The notes: generated from the letters alone by a model not told the origin. Shown: positions 53,553 to 62,377, numbered from the stretch's first letter. The stretch is 64,000 nt of DNA from an uncultured Clostridia bacterium (GCA_934167755.1 CAKPLT010000002.1:50720-114719), one strand, 5' to 3'. Numbers and translations are program-made.

Positions 53553-54044
53553 TTAATAGAACTTATATTCGTTCTTATCTTCTCTTTGGTCTCTTTCTTT
53601 TAATTCTTTATCATATTTTTCATTTTTAAAATACCAATCTGTTTTTTTATCTATTGGATTTACTTTTCTTCCTTTATCAACTAGCATATCCATTACAGAA
53701 AATACAGCAAGTATAACAGCTATTAAATCTACTATTAAATTCATACTCAAATCCATTGTTAGTGTTACTGTTCCTTGAAAAAATGGAATTAAATTAGCAA
53801 TCAAATGCTCACCAAAGTATGCACCGTACATTACAAGATAAATTAATGAACCCGCCATTTTTCTTTTTATAACTAAAACTATACAAACTATTGTTGCAAA
53901 TAATATGATAATTTCAAAATTAAAGTTATATGATACTAGTCCTAAAAAATCAACTGAATATTGAGTACATAATGCTACTATAGCTCTAAATATCCAAAAC
54001 ATTACCATAAATATTGCTATTATCCATGTTGAAAAGTTTGACAT
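53553..54044 (-). CDS. Four-helix membrane protein of unknown function
   Basis: 163 residues from ATG 54044 (GAAAGGAAGAAATATT before it; the longer open frame to 54110 overlaps a terminator). Four hydrophobic segments (WIIAIFMVMFWIFRAIVAL, IIILFATIVCIVLVI, GSLIYLVMYGAYFGEHLI, LIVDLIAVILAVFSVM), then a charged cytoplasmic tail KYDKELKERDQREDKNE. Family not recognised. Confidence 0.75.
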   Translation of the reverse strand: MSNFSTWIIAIFMVMFWIFRAIVALCTQYSVDFLGLVSYNFNFEIIILFATIVCIVLVIKRKMAGSLIYLVMYGAYFGEHLIANLIPFFQGTVTLTMDLSMNLIVDLIAVILAVFSVMDMLVDKGRKVNPIDKKTDWYFKNEKYDKELKERDQREDKNEYKFY

Positions 54045-54065
54045 AATATTTCTTCCTTTCTTTAT

Positions 54066-54110
54066 CAAAAAAGTTGGGGTTTGTAGAAATCTAATTTCCA
54101 CCCCCAACAT
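54066..54110 (-). terminator. Terminator after the DUF1292 gene
   Basis: GTTGGGG/CCCCAAC stem with TTTTTTG on the minus strand. Confidence 0.8.
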
Positions 54111-54113
54111 TTC

Positions 54114-54416
54114 TTAGTCTTCATCTACAAAATTAAATTCATCTTTATATTTTTCTTTAAATATTGCAAATACTTTATTTAATATTTCTTCATCTTCAAC
54201 ACCAACATATGATTCTTCTTCTGATTCGTCATCAGTGTCTTCTAATTTTAGTATTACTACTTCTCCCTCTTCTTCTTCTCCTTCTTCTGTTACTGGTAAT
54301 AATACTACATATTCTTCATTATCTAATTCTACTAGGTCTAAAAATTCGAATTGTACCTCATTTCCGTCTTCATCATTTAAACGAATTATGTTATCTTCTA
54401 ATTCTTCGCCTTCCAT
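54114..54416 (-). CDS. DUF1292 acidic protein
   Basis: 100 residues, very acidic. IIRLNDEDGNEVQFEFLDLV and EYVVLLPV...VVILKLEDTDDE follow the DUF1292 pattern (YrzB family). Small cytoplasmic protein of unknown role, normally found in the ireB-ruvX block as here. AAAGGAGCAAGTA before ATG 54416. Confidence 0.9.
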   Translation of the reverse strand: MEGEELEDNIIRLNDEDGNEVQFEFLDLVELDNEEYVVLLPVTEEGEEEEGEVVILKLEDTDDESEEESYVGVEDEEILNKVFAIFKEKYKDEFNFVDED

Positions 54417-54478
54417 TACTTGCTCCTTTCAAATTTAATTTTCATTTATATAATACACTATTTTTTTTGTTTTGGCAA

Positions 54479-54898
54479 CTAGTTTTTTATTTTATTTAAA
54501 TATGTTTCTAGAATATATACTGCAGATATAGTATCTACTATATTTCTTTTTTTATTCTTGTTTATGTCTAAGAAGTTCATAGTTTTATGCGCTGCAACAG
54601 TTGTTAATCTTTCATCTATTATTTCGATTTTGAATTTATTATATTTACATTTTATTTTGTGTATAAAGCGATCTGTTATTTCTGTCCTTTTAGATGGAGT
54701 ACCATCCATATTTATTGGTCTACCTATTACAATTGTATCTATTTCATATTTTTCCAATATCTCATCTAGTCTTTTAAGTATAATCTTATCTGAACCATTG
54801 TTGTATATTGTCTCTAGTCCCTGCACTGTTATGTTTAGTGCATCTGTTATCGCAATTCCTGTTCTTACATCTCCATAATCAATTCCTAATTTTCGCAT
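54479..54898 (-). CDS. ruvX: YqgF/RuvX-type Holliday junction resolvase
   Basis: 139 residues. GIDYGDVRTGIAITD holds the first catalytic Asp, TIVIGRPINMDG the Glu-strand region and IIDERLTTVAA the Glu/Asp motif. Implicated in 16S rRNA processing and junction resolution. It overlaps no neighbour; ireB is 8 bp upstream. AGAGGAAACT before ATG 54898. Confidence 0.95.
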   Translation of the reverse strand: MRKLGIDYGDVRTGIAITDALNITVQGLETIYNNGSDKIILKRLDEILEKYEIDTIVIGRPINMDGTPSKRTEITDRFIHKIKCKYNKFKIEIIDERLTTVAAHKTMNFLDINKNKKRNIVDTISAVYILETYLNKIKN

Positions 54899-54906
54899 AG
54901 TTTCCT

Positions 54907-55161
54907 CTATTCTTCCAATCCAATATAATCTCTAACCATACTTTCTAGTAATTCGTCTCTCTCTATTTGTCTTATTTTATTTCTTGCATTTTTGTGACTT
55001 GTTATGTATGTTGGATCTCCTGATAATATATATCCTACGATTTGGTTTATCGGATTATATCCTTTTTCTACAAGTGCCTCATATACCTCTCTTAATATTT
55101 CTTTTGTTTTTGTGTTTTTTTCTTTTTCAAAATTAAAACTCATTGTTTTGTCAAAATCCAT
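54907..55161 (-). CDS. ireB: IreB family regulatory phosphoprotein
   Basis: 84 residues. MDFDKTMSFNFEKE, LREVYEALVEKGYNPINQIV, GYILSGDPTYITSHKNAR and IRQIERDELLE match IreB (DUF965), a substrate of the PASTA kinase that modulates cephalosporin resistance. The two Thr near the N-terminus are visible (DKTMSF and later). AAGGAGGTAAGGTAAT before ATG 55161. Confidence 0.95.
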   Translation of the reverse strand: MDFDKTMSFNFEKEKNTKTKEILREVYEALVEKGYNPINQIVGYILSGDPTYITSHKNARNKIRQIERDELLESMVRDYIGLEE

Positions 55162-55186
55162 ATTACCTTACCTCCTTTTGTTTTAA

Positions 55187-56326
55187 CTAAATAAATGTAA
55201 TATCATTTTCACTTTTGTCTGCATTATCTATGTATTGTTCTAGTTTTTTTAGTACTTCTTCCATTCCAGTGCCTTTATAATATGTTGTTAATACAAAATT
55301 TAGCTTAGCTTTTACAATTTGTGGTTCTGCTTCTTTTTTCTTTTTCTTTTTTCTATCTATTGCTTCAATTTCTACTTCTTCAATATTTTCATTTATAGGT
55401 AGGGATATTTCTAAATCTTCAGCTCCATTTTTCATATCTGTTACAAATGTTGTTACGGATTCTACATCCACTCCTGAAAATACTATTACAAATTTAGGTC
55501 CCATATATCTTATAAATAAATAGTCATTTGATATGTTGCCTTCAACAAATTTACTTATGTCTATTACTACTTGATTTCCTAGTTTTCTAGAATATCTGTC
55601 ATTAATTTCTTCTAAATTGGTTATTCTAAACATACATACTGCTGATGTAGTATATTTGTCTATTACTTTTTTTCCCTCTCCATACAAATATTCCTCTGAA
55701 TATAGCCCTGTAAATAAGTCTTTTCTAACTATAGATTCCAATGTTTTTTGGTGTACTACTGTTTTTAATACTGATACAATATTTTCTTTTATTACTTCAA
55801 ATATTGTAGTGTCTATATTGTCAAAATCATGTGGTACACCACTTTCTATTATCCAATATCCAATATACACATTATCTATGTATATTGGGAAAAAGATTGC
55901 AGATTTTGCTCTTCCAAATTCCATCTCTTGATATGGTAGTCTTTCAGTGTCATTATTTACAGTTACATACTTTGGTGTTGCTGTTGCTATACTATCTTTA
56001 AAAATTGGTACATCTTGTAATTTACTAAGTGTATTCCAATGTTTTGGTTCTACATTTGATGCTTTTACTTGATATTCTGCTCCATTAAATACAACTATTG
56101 TTGAATATTTTATTTCGTATTTTTCTATTAATATATCATTTATTTTTTGTATTTTTTCATCTACTGAAGAACATTCTCCTATTGTACTTAAAAAATCTTG
56201 TAAAACCCTCAAATTATTAGCTTGTCTATTTAAATTATTAAATTGCTGTATTTTTTTGTGTATTGTTATATTATAAATCAATAATGCAATTATAATTGCA
56301 ACTAATATTCCAACTATAAATATCAA
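55187..56326 (-). CDS. Membrane-anchored GAF plus degenerate GGDEF protein
   Basis: 379 residues from TTG 56326, which is preceded by CGGAGGGGAATGAA. One membrane helix (FIVGILVAIIIALLIYNI), a GAF domain (~45-190, AKSAIFFPIYIDNVYIGYWI) and a GGDEF-like domain (~200-370) with RKDLFTGLYSEEYLYGEGKK, where the active site reads MGPKF instead of GG(D/E)EF. So it is probably not a diguanylate cyclase but a sensor or c-di-GMP/GTP-binding derivative. An inserted basic stretch RKKKKKKE lies near the C-terminus. It is 17 bp after the ATPase gene in one transcript. Confidence 0.85.
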   Translation of the reverse strand: MIFIVGILVAIIIALLIYNITIHKKIQQFNNLNRQANNLRVLQDFLSTIGECSSVDEKIQKINDILIEKYEIKYSTIVVFNGAEYQVKASNVEPKHWNTLSKLQDVPIFKDSIATATPKYVTVNNDTERLPYQEMEFGRAKSAIFFPIYIDNVYIGYWIIESGVPHDFDNIDTTIFEVIKENIVSVLKTVVHQKTLESIVRKDLFTGLYSEEYLYGEGKKVIDKYTTSAVCMFRITNLEEINDRYSRKLGNQVVIDISKFVEGNISNDYLFIRYMGPKFVIVFSGVDVESVTTFVTDMKNGAEDLEISLPINENIEEVEIEAIDRKKKKKKEAEPQIVKAKLNFVLTTYYKGTGMEEVLKKLEQYIDNADKSENDITFI

Positions 56327-56343
56327 TTCATTCCCCTCCGATA

Positions 56344-58548
56344 CTAATAATTTCGTTTCATTTGATTTAATGTGTTATTCATTTTTGGTGAAAAACTATT
56401 ATTGTTGTTTTTTATAGATGGTGGTGCGTATTTTGCATCTTTTTTTCCAGTTGAATATACCATACTTGCTAGACTTTGTAAGCATTGTAAAAAGTCTTTT
56501 GTATATCCTTTTAAAGATATATCACATACAACTAGCCCATCTAAATATCTTAAATATGATTTCAAGTCAAATGGAATTGTTATATGTGGTACTGTTTTTC
56601 TATTAAACAGTTCTTTTCTTAATGTCATTGCTGCATCATTATATATTGAAATTCCACCTATAAGTATTTCTTCATTAATTTCTTTTGTTCCAATAAATTT
56701 ATTTAATACCACTCTTGCTTTGTTTTCTTCAAACATTCCTTTATCTGTTAACTGCCTCAAAAAAGCTGTAAGTGGTTGTATTGTTAATATGTCCATTGAT
56801 TGTACCAAGTATATTTCTTGAGCATATTTGAAATATCTCATTGGTGTAGTGAAATCACAATCCATTAGTACAACTGTATGCATTGATAATAATGTTTGTA
56901 TAATTGGTTCTACTGCTTCTAAATTTTCATCATTCTCAAATGGAGAAGTATATATTGTTAAATTCTTGTGTTCTTGTATTCCATCTGCTCTACCTATTTT
57001 TAAATTTTTCATTATATAATTTGATTGATTTCTTAATTGCTCTTCATTTTTTGTGTATATATAATATGCATTTCTGTTTTGAGTTAAATCTAATATTGCT
57101 GTATCAATTCCATTCATTGATAATATTTCAGCCACATTATTAACTAAGAATGATGTTCCATTTTTACTTGTTCCTACAAATGCTATTAACTTTTGATTTG
57201 AATTTATTATATTATCTATGTATAGCTCTGCATATTCTTCTTTTTCTTCTTTTGAAAAAGAATGTTCATTGTTTTCTTGTTCATTTTCCATTCTTAAATT
57301 ATTTAGAACATTTGTATATTGGTTTTCTATTTTATTATTTTCAAATCCTGGTAGTGTAGTTTCTTCTTTGTATTCATCTTCATTATTTTCAAATCCTGGC
57401 AGTATCATTTCTTCTTCATTTTCTTCAAAGCTTGGTAATGGTAACGAAGTTTCTTCTACATTGCTTTCAAACCCTGGTAAAATAGTTTCTTCCTCTTCTT
57501 CAAAACTTGGTTGTTCTATTTCTGGCTCTTCTACAACCTTTTTAGGTCTTCCTCTTCCTCTTTTTACTGGTTGTGCAACAGGTTCTGTTGTAATTTTTTT
57601 AGGTCTTCCTCTTCCTCTTTTTACTGGTTGTACAATTTCATCTTCTGGCGTTTCTTCAATTGGTAATTTTTCAATTGGTGCTTCTATAGTTTTTCTAGGT
57701 TTTGATTCTATTTTCTTTTTCCTTAATCCAATTTCAGATGGTATTACTACTGGTTCACTTGGCTTTTTTATTCTACTATTTTGTAATAAAATTTCACTTG
57801 TTCCTACTTCTTCTTTTTTCTTTTCAATTCTTACTTTGTCTGATATTTTATTTGTATACGAATTTATTTGCTGATATTTCGGTGATTTTTCTTCTAGCAC
57901 AGCCCTTACATTTAAAGGTAGACACTTGCAAATCACTTTTAATTGTGCATCATTATATTGATTAGCTATACTGTCAAAACTTTCCACATATCGTTCTTCA
58001 TCGTTTCCAATTCTCTTATAATGCGCTAATATGTTTTGTATTTCTAATTCACTTACATCATTTTCATCATCTTTTTCATATGATACATCTTCAGCATCTA
58101 TTTTATAATATATTTTAGCTTCTTTTTTAGAACGTGGTCTGTTGATTAATTTACAAACTTCACTTGCACTTCTGTCATTTCCTATTATTGCATTATAGAT
58201 TCCTATTCCAAATAGTTTCACCAATATTGGTTCTGATTTATTCCTTCTTTCTGTACATATTAGTATAATAGGAATATCTTCCCCTTTTGCATTTGATGCT
58301 TCATCACTAATGCTATCTAATCTATCAAATAAAAATTTGTCCATTTGTTCATAATCTGTATTTACATATTGTTCTAAATCTTCGCTTATTACTATTCTAT
58401 CATATGTTTTATCTCTCTGTATTTCTTTTAATATTGCATTAAAGTAATAAACATTTTTATATGATATTATTTTTTTATATTCGGCTTGATATTTTTTTAT
58501 AATAGCCTGTGATGTATTCTCATTACTTACTGCAAATAAAACTTTCAT
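56344..58548 (-). CDS. P-loop (MinD/CpaE-like) ATPase with response-receiver-like N-terminus and AT-hook-like motifs
   Basis: 734 residues. ~1-150 resembles a receiver-like Rossmann fold (KVLFAVSNENTSQAIIKKY, DRIVISEDLEQY). ~290-345 hold two copies of PVKRGRGRPKK, the AT-hook signature that binds AT-rich DNA minor grooves. Several LPGFE(S/N)N repeats follow (~355-415). ~450-700 is a CpaE/MinD-like ATPase with LIAFVGTSKNGTSFLVNNVA as a deviant Walker A (Thr-Ser, no Lys before it) and VVLMDCDFTTPMRYF. CpaE-like proteins guide pilus or septum machinery. Co-transcribed with a small membrane protein upstream and the GGDEF protein downstream. Confidence 0.78.
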   Translation of the reverse strand: MKVLFAVSNENTSQAIIKKYQAEYKKIISYKNVYYFNAILKEIQRDKTYDRIVISEDLEQYVNTDYEQMDKFLFDRLDSISDEASNAKGEDIPIILICTERRNKSEPILVKLFGIGIYNAIIGNDRSASEVCKLINRPRSKKEAKIYYKIDAEDVSYEKDDENDVSELEIQNILAHYKRIGNDEERYVESFDSIANQYNDAQLKVICKCLPLNVRAVLEEKSPKYQQINSYTNKISDKVRIEKKKEEVGTSEILLQNSRIKKPSEPVVIPSEIGLRKKKIESKPRKTIEAPIEKLPIEETPEDEIVQPVKRGRGRPKKITTEPVAQPVKRGRGRPKKVVEEPEIEQPSFEEEEETILPGFESNVEETSLPLPSFEENEEEMILPGFENNEDEYKEETTLPGFENNKIENQYTNVLNNLRMENEQENNEHSFSKEEKEEYAELYIDNIINSNQKLIAFVGTSKNGTSFLVNNVAEILSMNGIDTAILDLTQNRNAYYIYTKNEEQLRNQSNYIMKNLKIGRADGIQEHKNLTIYTSPFENDENLEAVEPIIQTLLSMHTVVLMDCDFTTPMRYFKYAQEIYLVQSMDILTIQPLTAFLRQLTDKGMFEENKARVVLNKFIGTKEINEEILIGGISIYNDAAMTLRKELFNRKTVPHITIPFDLKSYLRYLDGLVVCDISLKGYTKDFLQCLQSLASMVYSTGKKDAKYAPPSIKNNNNSFSPKMNNTLNQMKRNY

Positions 58549-58551
58549 TTG

Positions 58552-58953
58552 TTACCCCCTTCCAAATTTCACAACAATCGCAAATGCAAGCGGCAAAATT
58601 TGGCATATTACTAATATAGTTACGAATGATATCATCATTACTAAACCTTTTTCCTGCGTGTCTAACTTTCTTATTCCTATTACATATTGATATATTGCAC
58701 TTACTGCAATTCCCAAGAAACATAGTGGTATGCTATATATTCTTATTATGTTTAATATATATGCTGTTAATCCATATGCATCTGAACCATATTTTTGCTT
58801 ATATTCTTCTAATGTTTTCGCCGTATTTTCTTTTATTTTTATTAATTTACTTTCATTTTGTTCATCTATTATATTTTCTACTGCATATACTCGTCCACAT
58901 CCAAATATTACTACAATCATTAGTAACATTATTATTGCAACAATTTTTTTCAT
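58552..58953 (-). CDS. Small secreted or membrane protein with three helices
   Basis: 133 residues. A signal-like N-terminus (IVAIIMLLMIVVIFGCGRVYA; a Cys near the end could be a lipobox but the fit is poor), a charged stretch with KTLEEYKQKYGSDAYGLTAY, then two helices (YSIPLCFLGIAVSAIYQYVI, GLVMMISFVTILVICQILPL). The layout recalls VirB2/TrbC-type pilins. It ends 3 bp before the CpaE-like ATPase gene, which supports a shared surface-assembly function, but this is only a guess. AAAGGAATGAAAATGGT before ATG 58953. Confidence 0.7.
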   Translation of the reverse strand: MKKIVAIIMLLMIVVIFGCGRVYAVENIIDEQNESKLIKIKENTAKTLEEYKQKYGSDAYGLTAYILNIIRIYSIPLCFLGIAVSAIYQYVIGIRKLDTQEKGLVMMISFVTILVICQILPLAFAIVVKFGRG

Positions 58954-59164
58954 ACCATTTTCATTCCTTTCACTTGGTTCGTATATTTTCTACCTATATA
59001 TCATACACTAGAATTTAAAAAATAGCAAGGAAATTCTTGCTATTTTTTTATTTTTTTCTCCTACAAGTAATTATCTATAGGCATATATTATTTTGACTTT
59101 ATTATATTATCATTTTTTATTGAATTTTTCAATAAAAGCATTAGAATTTTATGTTAAATCTCAT

Positions 59165-60085
59165 TTATTCATCTATTTCAGAACTTAACCAATAATAAGA
59201 ATCATTTTCAGATTTTTTAAATATATGTTTATATGTTTTTAGTTTACCTTTATATTTATTATATAGTTCCTTAATTGTTTCTGGATATGATGATTCAGTT
59301 CCTATTTCATTGGTCTCGTCTGATGATGTATAGATATGAATTTTAGAATCACCTTCTCCAAGATCAAATTTTGTAGAATCAATATAAATAAATTTATCAT
59401 ATATGTATATATATTCTTGATCTTTTTCTGCTTTTTGGATTTCTGAATATGTGCTTATACTTGTTCCCTTACCACCACCATCAAATTCTGATAAATAATA
59501 ACAATCATTTTTATAATTTAAATAATAACTACAACCAGTATAACTTCTCCAGTCTACACCGTTTTGATTAAAAATTTTCATTGATTTTTTTTCTATATTT
59601 TCATATATATATACAGTATTATGTATATCGCTTATATCTATAATATTGCTTACTTGTGTTTTAAATACATTTTTAATGTCACTTTCATAATAATTTTGTA
59701 ATATTGCTAACATTTTTTCAATATTTGATAAAGATGAATAATTCGTTTTTTTATTCTTATAAAAACTAGCCGGTTCTAGTCCATTTTGCCATGCAAAACT
59801 TCCTGTAAAATTATCGCTTTTTAAAATATATCTATACAATTGTTGAACTAAATCGTTATTAACATCTAATGTTTCTATTTGATTTTCGTTATCATTCAAA
59901 TATTGTTTTTCTGTTACTATGTTTTCTAAATTACTTATTCTACTATTTAATTCTTTTATTAAATTATTAGCTATTTTTTTATCGTTATATAGTTTAAAAT
60001 TTAATAATCCCATAATAATTATTATACATAGAGCAATAATCCCTAAGATGTACAAAAACTTATTTTTATTTCTTTTTTCTTCCAT
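59165..60085 (-). CDS. Membrane-anchored coiled-coil protein with extracellular domain
   Basis: 306 residues: charged start, membrane helix (FLYILGIIALCIIIIMGLLNF), short coiled coil (LIKELNSRISNLENIVTE), then an extracellular domain of ~220 residues rich in Tyr/Asp with GCSYYLNYKNDCYYLSEFDG and a C-terminal YYWLSSEIDE. Same topology as the 18818-19357 protein but no clear sequence match past the coil. Not recognised. GGAGGTAGAATT before ATG 60085. Confidence 0.75.
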   Translation of the reverse strand: MEEKRNKNKFLYILGIIALCIIIIMGLLNFKLYNDKKIANNLIKELNSRISNLENIVTEKQYLNDNENQIETLDVNNDLVQQLYRYILKSDNFTGSFAWQNGLEPASFYKNKKTNYSSLSNIEKMLAILQNYYESDIKNVFKTQVSNIIDISDIHNTVYIYENIEKKSMKIFNQNGVDWRSYTGCSYYLNYKNDCYYLSEFDGGGKGTSISTYSEIQKAEKDQEYIYIYDKFIYIDSTKFDLGEGDSKIHIYTSSDETNEIGTESSYPETIKELYNKYKGKLKTYKHIFKKSENDSYYWLSSEIDE

Positions 60086-60111
60086 AATTCTACCTCCAAA
60101 ATATTATTTTT

Positions 60112-60223
60112 GTTACAGATTAATGGTTTTTATTAATTTATCTATAAGAAATACTTGAAATATAAGCTTTTCATTACATTCCTTGGCTTATTATGAAATT
60201 TAGATAAACCATTAACCTGTAAC
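60112..60223. mobile_element. MITE-like repeat with 18-bp terminal inverted repeats
   Basis: GTTACAGATTAATGGTTT (60112-60129) and its complement with one mismatch (60206-60223). 112 bp, no coding capacity. It lies between the 59165 gene and an IS110-end fragment. Only one copy in this window. Confidence 0.5.
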
Positions 60224-60245
60224 TTATTTTTAAATTTTTTAAAAA

Positions 60246-60272
60246 TAACTATTGACATTTAATAGTTAGTCT
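60246..60272. repeat. IS110-end-like repeat (copy 2)
   Basis: AACTATTGACATTTAATAGT followed by TAGTCTT, nearly identical to 36836-36866. No transposase lies beside it, so it is a footprint or a solo end. The rest of 60273-60580 shows no gene that I can support, only AT-rich DNA and a small hairpin GAAGATT/AATCTTC near 60508-60532. Confidence 0.45.
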
Positions 60273-60580
60273 TTTACACTGAAATATTTAACCTTATTAT
60301 TTACGATTGATTTCATATCTGTTATTTAAAAAGTTCAAACAAATTCGCTATCGGAGTATTTACCATTATTATTTAATCAAACTACATCAATATTTTATCA
60401 TAATTTTTTTTAAATGTATACTTTCAGACTTAATTTTTTACTTTTATTAGCTTTTGATACATTATGTAATCAATTAACATTTCAACTATTTTATATTATA
60501 ATTATATTGAAGATTTGTTTAACAATAATCTTCCAAAGTTTATAGTACATTGTGTTAAATAATATTAGAAGGAAATACAA

Positions 60581-60760
60581 ATGCAAGCAAACGAAATAAA
60601 AAATTTACAATTAATTCGTGAAAAATTAGCAAAGCCGTCAGACTTAGCAAATTCATCCCCGCAACCAATGGAAAGAAAAAATGATGAATTCTATTGCAAT
60701 CTAAAGATTCATAAATATAATAGTTATATGAATCATCGGTGTATATATAAAAATTTTTAA
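60581..60760 (+). CDS. Possible 59-residue protein or truncated gene
   Basis: ATG 60581 follows AGAAGGAAATACAA. The first half (MQANEIKNLQLIREKLAKPS) looks coding; the second half (HKYNSYMNHRCIYKNF) does not. Probably the start of a gene broken at its 3' end. A minus-strand frame over the same DNA lacks a ribosome site. Confidence 0.3.
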   Translation: MQANEIKNLQLIREKLAKPSDLANSSPQPMERKNDEFYCNLKIHKYNSYMNHRCIYKNF

Positions 60761-60880
60761 TATTATCTTTCTTGATTTTTCTTATATATATGTAATGCAT
60801 CAATATCTTTACTACATTTACTTTTATACAGTCTCTCATACCTTATACAATTTTATCACAAAATAGAAGTTTTTTCAATA

Positions 60881-60902
60881 AAAAAACCACCATTTCTGGT
60901 GG
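60881..60902 (-). terminator. Terminator after the 60933 gene
   Basis: CCACCAGAAATGGTGG then TTTTTTT on the minus strand. Confidence 0.85.
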
Positions 60903-60932
60903 AAAGCCTACAATTAAGCTTATTTGATTTAC

Positions 60933-61199
60933 TTACTGGTGATTGCTTACAAAGTCATACACCATTCCAAAGATTGCAACTGGTTCATGTTCTTCAAGAA
61001 CTTCAAAATCAATTTCTCCAGTGAACATTGAAGTACCATGACCAAAACTGGTTCCATCTTTGCGATTACATAGGATTCCCCAGTTACCTTCAGCAGGAAT
61101 ACCATATACGACTCCAGTGTTGCTAGTTTTGTTAGGATAAGTGAATTTTATCACATCTCCAACCTTAATAATTTTCGCATTTTCATTCGTAAGTTTCAT
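60933..61199 (-). CDS. 88-residue protein of unknown function
   Basis: From ATG 61199, directly after TTTGGAGGTAAAGAA; the longer frame to 61280 lies upstream of this site. KVGDVIKFTYPNKTSNTGVV suggests an SH3/KOW-like beta barrel; WGILCNRKDGTSFGHGTSMF follows. No family recognised. A consensus promoter and strong terminator make it a single-gene unit. Confidence 0.72.
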   Translation of the reverse strand: MKLTNENAKIIKVGDVIKFTYPNKTSNTGVVYGIPAEGNWGILCNRKDGTSFGHGTSMFTGEIDFEVLEEHEPVAIFGMVYDFVSNHQ

Positions 61200-61526
61200 T
61201 TCTTTACCTCCAAAAATTTTTACTTTGATGAATAAATGTACTGAAAACTCGAGGTTTTCAAATATAAGTACCTGACTCATATCTATATAAATTATATCAT
61301 ATTATGTTAATATTGTCAAAAAAGAAGCCTATTAAATCGACTTATATTCTGTGAAACAATATTCATTTTTGGTTTTCTTAAACTCTAGTAGTACAAGCAT
61401 TTTTAAAGAATTCGACGAAAACTCATTATGGAGCGATTGTCATAGTTATCTACAACTTTTTTTCTCTTAACGATTGATACAAATATCAATCAAGTTATTT
61501 TTACTTTAATATAAAATTTATGCAAG
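61200..61526. other. Intergenic stretch with a 5' leader and no gene
   Basis: Holds the leader of the 60933 gene with the hairpin TGAAAAC/GTTTTCA (about 61239-61260), its promoter, and AT-rich DNA up to the toxin gene. An inverted GATTGATA...TATCAATC lies at about 61483-61500. Nothing else seen. Confidence 0.5.
61291..61319 (-). promoter_or_regulatory. Consensus promoter of the 60933 gene
   Basis: Minus strand exact TTGACA (61314-61319), 17-bp spacer, exact TATAAT (61291-61296). Confidence 0.85.
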
Positions 61527-61636
61527 ATGAACAATAAAAAAAAGATTTTTTTACATCATTTAAAAATTATGAGTTTAAATTAACTGAACAATCAGCTTAC
61601 GAAATAGCATTATGGATAGAATCCAATGAAAAGCAT

Positions 61637-62044
61637 TTGTCTGCATCTCAGCAAAATAATTTTACTAAATATAATTTGGGAGAAATACTTTTAGTTGACT
61701 TAGGTTGGAATAATTATGATAGAGAATTTGCTTATATACATCCTGCTATTGTTATAAAAGAAACATCTACAAAGATATTTGTAGTTCCTTGTTCAAGTGT
61801 TAATCCTAGAAAAAATAAAAATGGAAATATCTATCCTAAATTTGAAGTTGGAACAATCAAAGATGGATTTCAAAGAAATACAGTAGTTATGTTATATGAA
61901 GCAAAATATATTGATAAAAACACAGTAATTTCAAGATTAGGAAAAACATCAAATCAATTCTTTGATAAAATTTATAACAAACTCTTCCAGCAAATCTTTG
62001 AACCATTACATTATAAAATGCAAAAACTAGAAAATAATCAATAA
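61637..62044 (+). CDS. PemK/MazF-like endoribonuclease toxin, N-terminus lost by frameshift
   Basis: The intact frame from TTG 61637 gives 135 residues: YNLGEILLVDLGWNNYDREF, PAIVIKETSTKIFVVPCSSV and VVMLYEAKYIDKNTVISRLG match the PemK/MazF beta-barrel. Upstream coding continues in the same frame to 61544 (FKNYEFKLTEQSAYEIALWI) but without a start codon. ATG 61527 would supply it if the A8 tract at 61536-61543 had nine A. No antitoxin gene is seen next to it. It is thus either truncated, phase-variable or rescued by slippage. Confidence 0.78.
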   Translation: MSASQQNNFTKYNLGEILLVDLGWNNYDREFAYIHPAIVIKETSTKIFVVPCSSVNPRKNKNGNIYPKFEVGTIKDGFQRNTVVMLYEAKYIDKNTVISRLGKTSNQFFDKIYNKLFQQIFEPLHYKMQKLENNQ

Positions 62045-62102
62045 TAATCTCAATTTTGCATATAATAGGTATAGAAATATGAAATAAATTTTCGTATTTT
62101 GA

Positions 62103-62131
62103 TTAACTTATAGCATTAAAAATGCTATACT
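62103..62131 (+). promoter_or_regulatory. Promoter of candidate small RNA
   Basis: TTAACT (62103-62108), 17-bp spacer, TATACT (62126-62131). Confidence 0.5.
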
Positions 62132-62137
62132 AAATAT

Positions 62138-62235
62138 AGATATTTGAGGCGGTATGCCGATGCCATAGGCTTAGTCCTATGATGAAAAGATAAATAGCTT
62201 AATACTTGATGACAAGTGTTAAGCTATTACTTTTT
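62138..62235 (+). ncRNA. Candidate structured small RNA with terminator
   Basis: From its promoter this ~98-nt unit holds three hairpins: GGC-GGTAT-GCC, CATAGG-CTTAGT-CCTATG and a terminator stem AATAGCTTAATACTTG/CAAGTGTTAAGCTATT (62193-62228) followed by ACTTTTTAT. No convincing open frame (ATGCCGATGCCATAG only). It lies in the 333-bp gap behind the MazF-like gene. Function and family unknown. Confidence 0.5.
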
Positions 62236-62304
62236 ATATCACCAAAAAACTTTTTTTTATTTTTACAACATTTATCAAGAATAATTTAAATTTATAGTAA
62301 TTTC

Positions 62305-62333
62305 TTGTTTTTTTTACTACAATAATGTATACT
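62305..62333 (+). promoter_or_regulatory. Promoter of the 62378-63863 gene group
   Basis: TTGTTT (62305-62310), 17-bp spacer, TATACT (62328-62333). Confidence 0.55.
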
Positions 62334-62377
62334 AAAGATGTATTTTTAGAAAAATTATATTTATTATTGGAGGAAAA

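Noticed and set aside
57218..57874. 218-residue plus-strand open frame
   Set aside because: It is the complement of the repetitive acidic part of the CpaE-like ATPase gene, is Ser/Phe/Leu low-complexity and has no ribosome site.
60555..60839. 94-residue minus-strand open frame
   Set aside because: No ribosome site, low-complexity composition, and overlaps a plus-strand ORF with a better start.
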